Positions 6,137 to 12,866 of a DNA stretch of 12,866 bases are shown here, piece after piece. This stretch comes from Dethiosulfovibrio sp. (GTDB lineage: Bacteria; Synergistota; Synergistia; Synergistales; Dethiosulfovibrionaceae), in contig JAQUTB010000016.1 in the NCBI GenBank assembly GCA_028709985.1, positions 1 through 12,866 on the forward strand, in the 5' to 3' direction. The stretch's first letter is position 1, and the number at the start of each line of letters is the position of its first letter. Both the position numbers and the translations under genes were made by a program. The notes under the pieces were generated by a model. The model searched no databases. It was not told the DNA's origin and was given only the letters and a program-made list of their open reading frames with translations.

Positions 6137-7309
6137 ATGTTTAAGCTGATAAAAGAGGTTGAGCTGTACTGCCCGGAGAGGCTGGGCACAGGGGATATTC
6201 TCCTGGCGGGGGATAAAATAGCCTGGGTCGGAGAGTCCTTCCCGGGGAAGGGCCTGCCGGACCTGGAGGTCATAGAAGGATCGGGAAAGGCAGCGGTGCC
6301 AGGCTTCGTCGACGGCCACGTCCACATAGCCGGTGGAGGAGGCGAGGGGGGCTTTTCCACCAGGACCCCGGCGGTGGTCCTCTCGGATCTCATAGAGGCC
6401 GGTGTGACCTCAGTTATAGGGGTGCTCGGGACCGACTCCACCTGCCGTTATCCCGGCGAGCTCCTGGCGAAGGCCAGGTCCCTCAGGGAGGAGGGCCTGT
6501 CGGCCTGGGCCCTGACCGGATCTTACGCCATCCCGGTCAAGACCCTCACCGGATCGGTCCAGGACGACCTGATCCTGATAGACCTGTTCGTGGGGGTGAG
6601 AGAGGTGGCCATCTCTGACCACCGTTCCTCCCAGCCCACACTGGATGAATTGAACAAGCTGGCTGCCTCCGCTCACGTAGGCGGGATGATAGGGGGCAAG
6701 TCGGGGGTCATAAACGTCCATCTAGGGGACGGCCCATCCATGCTTTCCCCCATAAGGGCGATTGTGGAGACCACCGAGCTGGGCCTGGGCCAGTTCCTCC
6801 CCACCCACGTCAACAGAAACCCCAAGCTCTTCGAGGACTGCATAGACTACGCCCTGTCCGGCGGCATGGTAGATCTGACCACCAGCACCACACCTCAGTT
6901 TCTCGAGGAAGGTGAGGTCAAGTGCAGCCAAGGTCTGAGGAGGCTGCTTGACTCGGGGGTTCCGTTGGAGCGGATAACTTTCAGCTCCGACGGTCAGGGC
7001 AGCCTTCCGTCTTTCGACTCGACCGGCGCCTTCACCGGCCTGTCCATCGGGACGTCTCGGTCGCTCTTCCCGGAGGTTAGGGACTCGGTCCTCGTGGAGG
7101 GTATCCCACTGGAGACCGCCATACAGGTCATAACCACCACCCCCGCCTCGGTCTACAAACTGCTCAAAAAGGGGCGGATAGCCAAGGGATACGACGGCGA
7201 CCTGGTACTTCTGGAGAAAGGCGACCTGTCCATATCCTCGGTGTTCGCCATGGGAAAAACAGTGGTCCAAGGGGGCAGAGCGGTGGTCAAAGGCAGGTTC
7301 GAGCCGTAA
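6137..7309 (+). CDS. iadA: Isoaspartyl dipeptidase (beta-aspartyl peptidase)
   Basis: This 390-residue protein matches the length and motif order of IadA, a binuclear zinc amidohydrolase that cleaves beta-aspartyl dipeptides arising from aged proteins. Visible active-site residues, by alignment to E. coli IadA from memory: H61 and H63 in DGHVHIAGGGGEGG, E70, Y130 (TGSYAIP), R163 (ISDHRSS), H195 (NVHLGDG), H224 and R227 (THVNR), D285 and S289 (SSDGQGS). The position of the carbamylated bridging lysine (E. coli K162, seven residues before the Arg) is Glu156 here (GVREVAISDHR), so the metals would be bridged by an ordinary carboxylate. There is no signal peptide; it is cytoplasmic. ATG 6137 directly follows the regulator's stop, with GGAGGAG 9 bases upstream inside the regulator gene, which suggests translational coupling. 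It ends 6 bases from the convergent gene. Confidence 0.93.
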   Translation: MFKLIKEVELYCPERLGTGDILLAGDKIAWVGESFPGKGLPDLEVIEGSGKAAVPGFVDGHVHIAGGGGEGGFSTRTPAVVLSDLIEAGVTSVIGVLGTDSTCRYPGELLAKARSLREEGLSAWALTGSYAIPVKTLTGSVQDDLILIDLFVGVREVAISDHRSSQPTLDELNKLAASAHVGGMIGGKSGVINVHLGDGPSMLSPIRAIVETTELGLGQFLPTHVNRNPKLFEDCIDYALSGGMVDLTTSTTPQFLEEGEVKCSQGLRRLLDSGVPLERITFSSDGQGSLPSFDSTGAFTGLSIGTSRSLFPEVRDSVLVEGIPLETAIQVITTTPASVYKLLKKGRIAKGYDGDLVLLEKGDLSISSVFAMGKTVVQGGRAVVKGRFEP

Positions 7310-7315
7310 TTCCCC

Positions 7316-8290
7316 TCACCGGTCGGGCCTGGCTATGTGACGGAGGTCGTCGCAGAACCAGTCGTATACGGTCTCTTTAGGCTCTTTGACCTCCCTCAGC
7401 TTTTCCAGGCTCGTCCCAAGGATGAAAAGAGGATTTGCTGGCTCGATAAGCGGCCCCTCCCAGGGGGCCAGCCTGGCCTGAAGGTCGTCCAGCTCCCACT
7501 CGTCGTCGGCGATCAGGAGTATCATCGTCCAGTTCTCCTGATCCGCCGAGTCGAAATCGCTCCATCCCGGGATGTAAACCCGCCTTTGGCCCAACATGAA
7601 CAGGTGGATATGGCCTATCTGGGTCAGGACATCCTCGGTGCTTCCTGGCTTGAAGCAGAATAGCCTGTCGGCGTTTTGCAGCTTAAAGCGATCGGTTGGG
7701 CGTGTCGGCATCGTCCTGTAGTGGTCGAAGTCGTAGCCGCTCCTCAGCAGCACGTCCACCTCCACCGATCCCGTGGGGCAACCAGTTTCCTTGATCCACT
7801 CGCTTAGTTGGGCATATCCTGGGGCTGGAAACTCCCTGGCTGCCACTCCCCACCGGTTAAACCTATCGCAGAAGGAACGGACCAGGGGATTTTCCTCCCA
7901 GCCGAAACGGAAGGAGTCGCCGTCGAGGCGGTAAAGGTCCTCCCCCTGAAGGTATGGGACCACCGGCAGGGACTCGCCGACGGAGAACTCCTTCAGTCCC
8001 CATCTTCCTAAAAAGGCCCTGTCGATCAGATGCTGAACCTTGGTCCTCCAGAGAGACCTGGACGGGTCTTTTACCTCGTAAGGAGCGGCCGGTATCCCCA
8101 TATCCACGGCAAGCCTGGCCCTTTCCTCCATCCCCTTCTCCGTCAGGATCGCTCCTGTTCCACCTATCCCTTTTGCGAGACCAAGCCGGAGGAGCTCATC
8201 TAGGCCCTCCGGGTCCTCTCCTGCCAATGCCAGCGATTCGTGGTCCCAGCAGGGATTCTCTTCGTCGAAAAGCAGCGTCAGTGCGGTCAT
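7316..8290 (-). CDS. Hypothetical cytosolic protein, unrecognised family
   Basis: I do not recognise this 324-residue protein. It has no signal peptide or membrane segment and is rich in Trp, Asp, Glu and Arg. Residues about 27-60 (DPEGLDELLRLGLAKGIGGT, then ILTEKGMEERARL) look like a small winged-helix with a turn after LAKG. The middle holds several aromatic-acidic stretches (GYDFDHYRTMPTRPTDRFKL, RLFCFKPGSTED) and then VYIPGWSDFDSADQENWTMI. The C-terminus reads KETVYDWFCDDLRHIARPDR. Codon use resembles the neighbours and the frame is clean, so it is a real gene. I chose ATG 8290 because AGGAGG (8303-8298) is 7 bases upstream; the ATG at 8296 is only 1 base from it. It is convergent with iadA and divergent from the secreted protein, so it is probably a single-gene transcript. 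No function is claimed. Confidence 0.75.
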   Translation of the reverse strand: MTALTLLFDEENPCWDHESLALAGEDPEGLDELLRLGLAKGIGGTGAILTEKGMEERARLAVDMGIPAAPYEVKDPSRSLWRTKVQHLIDRAFLGRWGLKEFSVGESLPVVPYLQGEDLYRLDGDSFRFGWEENPLVRSFCDRFNRWGVAAREFPAPGYAQLSEWIKETGCPTGSVEVDVLLRSGYDFDHYRTMPTRPTDRFKLQNADRLFCFKPGSTEDVLTQIGHIHLFMLGQRRVYIPGWSDFDSADQENWTMILLIADDEWELDDLQARLAPWEGPLIEPANPLFILGTSLEKLREVKEPKETVYDWFCDDLRHIARPDR

Positions 8291-8364
8291 GTTCATACCT
8301 CCTTCTTTTTTTCTACTCAGAATATACTTTAGGGGCTCAAAAAGCCATAGATAGTCCGTCAATG

Positions 8365-8370
8365 TATAAT
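8365..8370 (+). promoter_or_regulatory. -10 box upstream of the secreted protein gene
   Basis: A perfect TATAAT preceded by TG stands 34 bases before the ATG at 8405. No convincing -35 box lies 16-18 bases further up, so this is a tentative promoter for the secreted protein and perhaps the methionine gamma-lyase behind it. Confidence 0.4.
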
Positions 8371-8404
8371 GTCCGGGTGATTCGATAATTCAGGAGGGGT
8401 TTGA

Positions 8405-8962
8405 ATGTTGAAGAGGATGTCGACCGTTTTTGCGGTTCTGTGTCTCTTAGCTGGAGCGGCCAGTCCAGCCCGGGCTGAGACCGTGGCGGAGTATGTACAG
8501 AGGACCTATCCCGAGATGGACGAGATTGCGTCGTCGATACTTGAACCTTTAGGGACCATGTCCACCTGGGAAAAGCTCTTCGTCGATAGGCTTGCGACCT
8601 TGACCCCTGAGAGCCAGAGGTCCTACGCCACCAGTCTCGCTATGGACGGCAGAATAACCGCCGAGGATCTGGCGGAGCTTCCTGTAAACCTAACTTTGCC
8701 CGAGGACCCTGCGGGTATAATCGCCCTCTTGACCGAGCACGTCCGTGCGGACTACTGGCCGGGATTTTACCGGCGGCACAGCTTTTCCGTCCATCGTCAG
8801 CTTAGACACTGGGCCGAGACGGCGGAGAGACGATACGACGATCCTGAGCTTTGTAAAAAACTCATAGAGATCTTTTTCGCCATGGTAGACGGCAAATACG
8901 ATGGCCCTATGGAGATAGAATATCGGCCCACAAGCAGGGATATACACAGGCCAGCCGAATGA
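8405..8962 (+). CDS. Small secreted protein, unrecognised family
   Basis: This 185-residue protein begins with a clear signal peptide: MLKRMS, a hydrophobic core (VFAVLCLLAGAA) and a PARA cleavage site, so the mature chain probably starts at Glu25. There is no lipobox, so it is expected in the periplasm or outside the cell. The mature part is mostly charged helices (VAEYVQRTYPEMDEIASSIL, WEKLFVDRLATLT, LRHWAETAERRYDDPELCKK) with one Cys in the mature chain and no catalytic motif I can name. AGGAGG (8392-8397) lies 7 bases before the ATG. The methionine gamma-lyase follows after 47 bases without an evident terminator, so they may share a transcript, though their roles look unrelated. No function is claimed. 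Confidence 0.75.
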   Translation: MLKRMSTVFAVLCLLAGAASPARAETVAEYVQRTYPEMDEIASSILEPLGTMSTWEKLFVDRLATLTPESQRSYATSLAMDGRITAEDLAELPVNLTLPEDPAGIIALLTEHVRADYWPGFYRRHSFSVHRQLRHWAETAERRYDDPELCKKLIEIFFAMVDGKYDGPMEIEYRPTSRDIHRPAE

Positions 8963-9009
8963 TACAATGGTATTTACGAATCGCCATCATAAAGGAGGTA
9001 TAGTTTAGA

Positions 9010-10188
9010 ATGACCTATCGTTTTGAGACAAAATGCGTCCACAGTGGGAACCACCCCGATCACGAGACCGGAGCCCTTTCCACCCCTATCTATCAGACGT
9101 CCACCTTCGCGTTTAAAAACGCCGATGAAGGCGCTAAGAGGTTTAAGGGCGAGGAGGAAGGCTATATCTACACCAGGTTAGGCAACCCCAACCACACAGC
9201 TGTGGAGGAAAAGATAGCCGCCCTCGAGGGAGGGGAGGCTGCGGCGGTAGCGGCTTCCGGCATTGGAGCCATAGCGTCGGTGCTTTGGACCGCCCTCTCC
9301 AGCGGCGATCACGCCATAGCGGCCAGGTCGCTCTACGGCTGTACCTACTCCCTGATGGCCCATCAGTTCCCCCGTTTTGGAATAGAGTCCACCTTTATGG
9401 ACCTTAGAGACCTGGACAAGGTCAAAGACGCCCTGAAGCCCAACACCAAGGTGATCTACTGCGAATCTCCCGCCAACCCGACCATGGACCTGGTGGACAT
9501 ACAGGCGCTGGCGAAGATAGCCCACGACCACGGAGCCATGCTCATAGTGGACAACACCTACTGCACACCGGTGATACAGAGGCCCCTTGAGCTCGGCGCC
9601 GACGTGGTGGTCCACTCCGCCACAAAATACCTCAACGGACACGGCGACGTAATCGCCGGTATCGTGGTGGGGACCAAGGAGTTTATCGGAAAGGTTAAGA
9701 TGGAGGGCCTTAAGGACCTAACCGGCGCCACTTTATCCCCCTTCGATGCCTATTTGCTCCTTCGGGGCATGAAGACCCTTCACGTCCGAGTCCCCCGCCA
9801 TTGTGAAAGCGCCATGAAGATAGCCCAGTTCCTGGAGAGCCGTCCCGAGGTTGCCAAGGTCAGCTATCCCGGCCTGGACTCCTTCCCACAGAAGGAGCTG
9901 GCGGACAGACAGATGGCCCACTACGGGGCGATAATAACCATGGAGCTGAAGGACGGCTTCGACGCTGGTAAGAAGTTCATAAACTCCGTCAAGCTCTGGA
10001 TTCTGGCGGTCAGCCTAGGGGACACCGAGTCGCTCATCCAGCACCCCGCGTCTATGACCCACTCGGCCCTCTCCGATGAGGAGCAGCTTGAGGCGGGCAT
10101 CTCCAAAGGGCTTATCCGTCTCTCCGTCGGCCTGGAGGCCCCGGAGGATCTGATAGCCGACCTGAAACAGGCCTTCGAGGCGATCTAA
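9010..10188 (+). CDS. megL: Methionine gamma-lyase
   Basis: This 392-residue protein is a PLP enzyme of the Cys/Met metabolism family, full length. Seen in order: YTRLGNPNHTAVEEKIAALE (R56 binds the phosphate in the neighbouring subunit), ASGIGAI (82-88), Y109 and C111 in SLYGCTYSL, ESPANPT (152-158), D181 in VDNTYCTP, the PLP lysine K206 in HSATKYLNGHGDV, and SLGDTESLIQHPASMTH near the C-terminus. Cys after Tyr-Gly in the active site is the mark of methionine gamma-lyase within the family, in place of the residues found in cystathionine lyases. The enzyme splits methionine into methanethiol, 2-oxobutyrate and ammonia, useful in amino-acid fermentation. Cystathionine or homocysteine lyase activity remains possible. 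AAAGGAGG lies 11 bases before the ATG; a strong hairpin follows the stop. Confidence 0.9.
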   Translation: MTYRFETKCVHSGNHPDHETGALSTPIYQTSTFAFKNADEGAKRFKGEEEGYIYTRLGNPNHTAVEEKIAALEGGEAAAVAASGIGAIASVLWTALSSGDHAIAARSLYGCTYSLMAHQFPRFGIESTFMDLRDLDKVKDALKPNTKVIYCESPANPTMDLVDIQALAKIAHDHGAMLIVDNTYCTPVIQRPLELGADVVVHSATKYLNGHGDVIAGIVVGTKEFIGKVKMEGLKDLTGATLSPFDAYLLLRGMKTLHVRVPRHCESAMKIAQFLESRPEVAKVSYPGLDSFPQKELADRQMAHYGAIITMELKDGFDAGKKFINSVKLWILAVSLGDTESLIQHPASMTHSALSDEEQLEAGISKGLIRLSVGLEAPEDLIADLKQAFEAI

Positions 10189-10192
10189 GATA

Positions 10193-10227
10193 AAGAGCCC
10201 TTGCCCGTCCATCGGGCGAGGGCTCTT
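10193..10227 (+). terminator. Hairpin terminator after the methionine gamma-lyase gene
   Basis: Arms 10193-10207 and 10213-10227 form a 15-bp G/C-rich stem with one T-G pair and a 5-base loop (TCCAT), 4 bases after the TAA stop. The stem ends in TCTT but there is no longer T run behind it, the same style as the hairpin at 3628-3673. Confidence 0.7.
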
Positions 10228-10263
10228 ATGTCGGCTATGTTCTCGGAGAGGCCGTTTCGTCTG

Positions 10264-10285
10264 CTCCCTGTCGCCCTATAGGGAG
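10264..10285. repeat. Inverted repeat around a CCCTATAGGG palindrome
   Basis: CTCCCT (10264-10269) pairs with AGGGAG (10280-10285), and CCCTATAGGG (10274-10283) is a perfect palindrome. It lies just before the RhuM remnant, whose ribosome-binding site (GGAGG) is part of the right arm. It could form either a leader hairpin or simply be part of the decayed gene's front. Confidence 0.4.
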
Positions 10286-10293
10286 GGTTGAAG

Positions 10294-10446
10294 ATGGCGG
10301 AGCTTTTTCTTACCACGAAGCAGAATATCGCCAAGCATCTGAAGAGCATTTTTGCCGTGGGGTATCGGGCGCGCTCGCCCCGAGGCGTCCAGTTCCGACG
10401 ATGGGCCAGCACTGTGCGGACCCTTGCCCATTTATCGGACAAGGGG
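10294..10446 (+). pseudogene. RhuM-family (virulence RhuM/Fic-associated) protein remnant with internal deletion
   Basis: From ATG 10294 (GGAGG 7 bases upstream) the translation MAELFLTTKQNIAKHLKSIF matches the helix-turn-helix start of RhuM proteins (MAELFQTTKQNISLHIKNIF, as I recall the family). It then jumps straight to VGYRARSPRGVQFRRWAS, which in intact members (VGYRVKSHRGTQFRIWA) comes some 35-45 residues later. The joining point is at about 10353/10354, in frame. After WAS the similarity fades (TVRTLAHLSDKG). Intact RhuM proteins also begin with about 40 residues before MAELF and continue for some 200 residues after; both are missing, and an in-frame TAG lies just upstream. This is therefore a gene fragment. 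RhuM genes are common in mobile and defence islands near restriction-modification genes, so this marks an accessory region. Confidence 0.75.
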
Positions 10447-10451
10447 TCTGC
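10416..10451. repeat. Inverted repeat with one bulged base inside the RhuM remnant
   Basis: GCGGACCCTTG (10416-10426) pairs with CAAGGGGTCTGC (10440-10451), giving an 11-bp stem with one T-G pair and one extra G, and a 13-base loop. Its core resembles the gamma-lyase terminator (CCTTGCCC and a G-rich arm). It may be a decayed terminator or chance. Confidence 0.35.
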
Positions 10452-10587
10452 CTTTACTGGAATTAACCTGGGTGTTGTTGTATCATCGGGGAGAGGATCT
10501 AAGCTCCGTTGTGGCTCCAGGAAAAACCCCTCTCCATTTCAACTGCCAAAGGACTAATTATCAGGGGCCAGTCTCTGTGCTAAGTAA

Positions 10588-10716
10588 CTAGATGAGCCTG
10601 ATCTTGACGATCCGCCTGCTCTTTCCTCAACCCCGGAGCCGACATATTCTGCTGTATCCTGGGCTTTGTCGCAAAGACATAAGAAGCCTATTGTCCGTAA
10701 TTCTCTATTGTGACGC
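10588..10716 (+). pseudogene. Possible orphan C-terminal coding tail
   Basis: Between a TAA at 10585 and a TGA at 10714-10716 the frame reads LDEPDLDDPPALSSTPEPTY followed by SAVSWALSQRHKKPIVRNSL. The acidic and proline-rich linker followed by a short basic end looks like the tail of a real protein rather than random sequence. There is no start codon in the right place. I cannot name the parent gene; it may be debris of an element that inserted or was lost here. Confidence 0.25.
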
Positions 10717-10795
10717 ACTTCGACTTCTTCATCGTCGTGTTTTTTTCGGAAGGGACAAAAGAGGCTTGACTGCATTTACGGATAGGAGGCCAATA

Positions 10796-12866
10796 ATGGT
10801 TAATATTATTCAAGGTACCAATGCAAAGCCGGTTTCGGCCCAGCTATTGGTGAATTTTTTTACTGAACATACCAGCTACAATGGTTTTCTGTACACAGGT
10901 TATCCTATTATCGGCACATCCGAGGGGCCATATCCCATAGATGCACTGCTGATCTCTCCAGAACAGGGACTCGTTGTTTTTTCTCTCGTGGAAGGCCGGG
11001 ATGTACAAGGCTTCAAAGAGGTCCAGGACGATATTTACAACAAGCTCGAGTCGAAGCTGCGCGCCCATAGGGGATTGATGGATGGACGTAGCCTTCAAGT
11101 GGCGATACACCCGGTAACATTTGCTTCGGCACTTAACGATACGACCTCTCTATCAAGCGAGGAATACCCCGTCTGTAACGAGTCCAATCTCGAAGCGTGG
11201 CTCAACAGCCGAAAGTGGGAAACCCCAGAATATTACGAAACTTTGCTCTCCATAATACAGGCGATTTCTACAATAAGGAGAGGCAGGAAGAGACGAGATA
11301 TTCAAAAGGAAGGCTCGCGCGGGGCAAAACTGAAGCTTCTTGAAGACTCGATAGCCAACTTGGACAAGCATCAAGCGCACGCCGTTCTTGAAACTGTCGA
11401 AGGTGTTCAACGGATTCGTGGCCTTGCAGGATCGGGAAAGACCATCGTCCTGGCTCTCAAAGCCGCCTATCTTCATGTGCAGCATCCTGACTGGAAAATC
11501 GCTGTCACCTTCAACACGAGATCGCTCAAAGGTCAATTTAGGCAGCTCATCAATACCTTTGTAATCGAGTTGAAGAGCGAGGAACCGAACTGGGATAACC
11601 TTCAGATCCTTCATGCTTGGGGTGCTCCTGGAGGTGGAGAGAGGAGCGGTATTTATTTTATTTTTTGCCAGCATCACGGTGTGGAATACCACGATTACAC
11701 TTCGGCCAAAAACTCCTTTGGGAGAGGAAGAGAATTTGAAGGCGTATGCGGTAAGGCGCTGGCTGAATGCCCTGATCCGTCAGGCATCTATGATGTGATT
11801 CTCGTGGACGAAGCACAGGATTTCCCCCCGTCCTTTCTTCGAATCTGCTATGAAATTCTGAAGCCGGAAAAGCGTCTCGTGTACGCCTACGACGAGCTTC
11901 AAAACCTGCACTCGCAATCGCTTCCTTCCCCCGAGGAGATCTTCGGAAAGAATGAAGACGGGGCTCCCAGGGTTCGCCTTGTGAATCAGCCCAACAAGCC
12001 TCAGCAGGATGTTATTCTTGAAAAATGCTACAGAAACTCGCGTCCTGTGCTGACAACCGCCCATGCGCTTGGCTTTGGTATTTACAGAAAGCCTGATGCG
12101 GAGACTGGAACAGGTCTGGTCCAAATTTTTGAACATAATCCTCTTTGGCTGGAAATTGGCTACGAAGTTACGAGTGGAAATCTTGAAGATGGGTGCGAAG
12201 TGGTTCTTTCTCGCTCGGATGAAAGCAGTCCGTCCTTTCTGGAGGATCATTCGCCTATCGAGGATTTGGTACAGTTCCGTAATTTCAACTCAAAGAAAGA
12301 ACAAGCGGAATGGGTTGCTGATGCGATTAGCTTAAACCTTTCGGAAGACGAATTGCGCGCCGACGATATTATTGTCATCAACCCCGACCCTCTTACGACT
12401 AGAGATGAGGTTGGATCTATACGAAAGCGGCTTTTCGAGAAGAGAATCGACACGCATCTTGCTGGAGTGGATACAGCGCCTGACTTATTCTTTGATTCTG
12501 ACGGCGAGTCCGTCACCTTCACCGGCGTTTTTCGTGCAAAAGGAAACGAGGCCGGAATGGTTTATATCATCAATGCACAGGATTGCTATTCGTCCTCTGA
12601 CAATATGGCGAGGGTGCGAAATCGTCTCTTCACCGCCATAACCCGAAGCAAGGCTTGGGTCAGGGTTCTCGGTGTCGGAAAAGACATGCAGTGTCTTATT
12701 GACGAGTTTGAGCAGGTGAAGAAAAATAATTTCAGTCTCCGTTTTCTTTATCCCACGGAGGAACAGCGGCAGTATCTTAACATTGTGAATCGTGATATGT
12801 CGGAAGAGGAGCGGCGTCGCGTTCACAAGAAAAAAGACTATTTCGCACAGCTTATTGACGATCTTG
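10796..12866 (+). CDS. Superfamily-1 (UvrD/Rep-like, COG3972-type) helicase with N-terminal nuclease-like domain, partial
   Basis: The frame is open for 690 codons to the right edge. Residues 1-100 resemble a NERD-like or PD-(D/E)XK-fold domain: GPYPIDALLISPEQGLVVFS then LVEG, with D49 and E66 in place but no Lys after the Glu. Helicase motifs follow: Walker A GLAGSGKT (209-216), Walker B DEAQDF (338-343), a motif-III-like YAYDELQN (363-370), motif IV KCYRNSRPVL (410-419), motif V VFRAKGNEAG (578-587) and motif VI LFTAITRSKAWV (611-622) with the arginine finger R617. It should couple ATP hydrolysis to moving on DNA or RNA. AGGAGG lies 6 bases before ATG 10796. Codon use (more CGT/CGC/CGA and ATT, less AGG and ATA, lower GC by eye) differs from the genes to the left, which suggests transfer. 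Such helicases often sit in defence islands; any partner gene would be to the right. Confidence 0.85.
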   Translation, partial: MVNIIQGTNAKPVSAQLLVNFFTEHTSYNGFLYTGYPIIGTSEGPYPIDALLISPEQGLVVFSLVEGRDVQGFKEVQDDIYNKLESKLRAHRGLMDGRSLQVAIHPVTFASALNDTTSLSSEEYPVCNESNLEAWLNSRKWETPEYYETLLSIIQAISTIRRGRKRRDIQKEGSRGAKLKLLEDSIANLDKHQAHAVLETVEGVQRIRGLAGSGKTIVLALKAAYLHVQHPDWKIAVTFNTRSLKGQFRQLINTFVIELKSEEPNWDNLQILHAWGAPGGGERSGIYFIFCQHHGVEYHDYTSAKNSFGRGREFEGVCGKALAECPDPSGIYDVILVDEAQDFPPSFLRICYEILKPEKRLVYAYDELQNLHSQSLPSPEEIFGKNEDGAPRVRLVNQPNKPQQDVILEKCYRNSRPVLTTAHALGFGIYRKPDAETGTGLVQIFEHNPLWLEIGYEVTSGNLEDGCEVVLSRSDESSPSFLEDHSPIEDLVQFRNFNSKKEQAEWVADAISLNLSEDELRADDIIVINPDPLTTRDEVGSIRKRLFEKRIDTHLAGVDTAPDLFFDSDGESVTFTGVFRAKGNEAGMVYIINAQDCYSSSDNMARVRNRLFTAITRSKAWVRVLGVGKDMQCLIDEFEQVKKNNFSLRFLYPTEEQRQYLNIVNRDMSEEERRRVHKKKDYFAQLIDDL

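Larger units (their letters stand above)
10228..10795. other. Gene-poor interval between the methionine gamma-lyase and helicase genes
   Basis: No intact gene is supported here. The interval holds a RhuM-family remnant (10294-10446), inverted repeats at 10264-10285 and 10416-10451, a possible orphan C-terminal coding tail at 10588-10716 and the helicase ribosome-binding site (AGGAGG, 10784-10789). The frame of the helicase is open back to ATG 10592, but those extra 68 codons give a Arg/Leu-rich string unlike the helicase and lack a ribosome-binding site. I see no clear promoter for the helicase. Confidence 0.6.

Noticed and set aside
6722..7270. Minus-strand frame of 182 codons opposite iadA
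   Set aside because: Gly-rich translation, antisense to conserved active-site sequence of iadA.
9178..9642. Minus-strand frame of 154 codons opposite the methionine gamma-lyase gene
   Set aside because: Antisense to the PLP-enzyme core; Val/Gly/His-rich with no recognisable fold.
10734..10748. Run of T before the helicase as a terminator
   Set aside because: No stable hairpin lies immediately upstream, so the T run alone does not support a terminator.
10592..10795. N-terminal extension of the helicase back to ATG 10592
   Set aside because: The extra residues are an Arg/Leu-rich string with no ribosome-binding site, whereas ATG 10796 has AGGAGG 6 bases upstream.
11780..12250. Minus-strand frame of 156 codons opposite the helicase
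   Set aside because: The sense strand carries the helicase Walker B and motif IV in an unbroken frame; this one has no supporting motif or ribosome-binding site.

Overview
The window looks like the chromosome of an anaerobic, amino-acid- and peptide-fermenting bacterium. Codon use in most genes is rich in AGG (Arg), ATA (Ile) and GGA/GGG (Gly). The content (isoaspartyl dipeptidase with a YfcC-type carrier, methionine gamma-lyase, small drug/metabolite exporters) fits Synergistota, for example a Dethiosulfovibrio-like organism. That assignment is an inference from gene content and composition, not a search result.

Layout. (1) Positions 1-774, minus: an ATP-grasp ligase of the D-Ala-D-Ala ligase type that leaves the left edge. 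Its apparent native start region lies further upstream (promoter at 922-950, strong ribosome-binding site at 890-895), but the start codon there appears destroyed by loss of one G. (2) 1014-2239, plus: an EamA/DMT exporter overlapping a small VOC-fold protein. (3) 2260-3490, minus: an MFS transporter split by a +1 frameshift in a run of five A (2925-2929). (4) 3674-7309: a divergent module of a YfcC-family carrier (minus), a GntR/FCD regulator and an isoaspartyl dipeptidase (both plus, abutting), with a promoter and overlapping dyads between the divergent genes. A 21-bp perfect hairpin closes the carrier gene. (5) 7316-8290, minus: a soluble protein I do not recognise. (6) 8405-10188, plus: a small secreted protein I do not recognise, then a methionine gamma-lyase ending in a strong hairpin. 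(7) 10228-10795: a gene-poor scar holding an internally deleted RhuM-family remnant, inverted repeats and a possible orphan C-terminal coding tail. (8) 10796 to the right edge: a superfamily-1 helicase with an N-terminal nuclease-like domain, with different codon use, running out of the window.

How it fits together. The carrier, regulator and dipeptidase look like one regulated unit: uptake of an acidic amino acid or dipeptide, sensing of a small carboxylate ligand by the FCD domain, and cleavage of isoaspartyl dipeptides. The dipeptidase carries Glu at the position normally held by the carbamylated bridging lysine. The right 2.6 kb looks like the edge of an accessory, possibly defence-related island: a decayed RhuM gene followed by an SF1 helicase of the kind found in such islands. 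No CRISPR array, rRNA or tRNA was seen.
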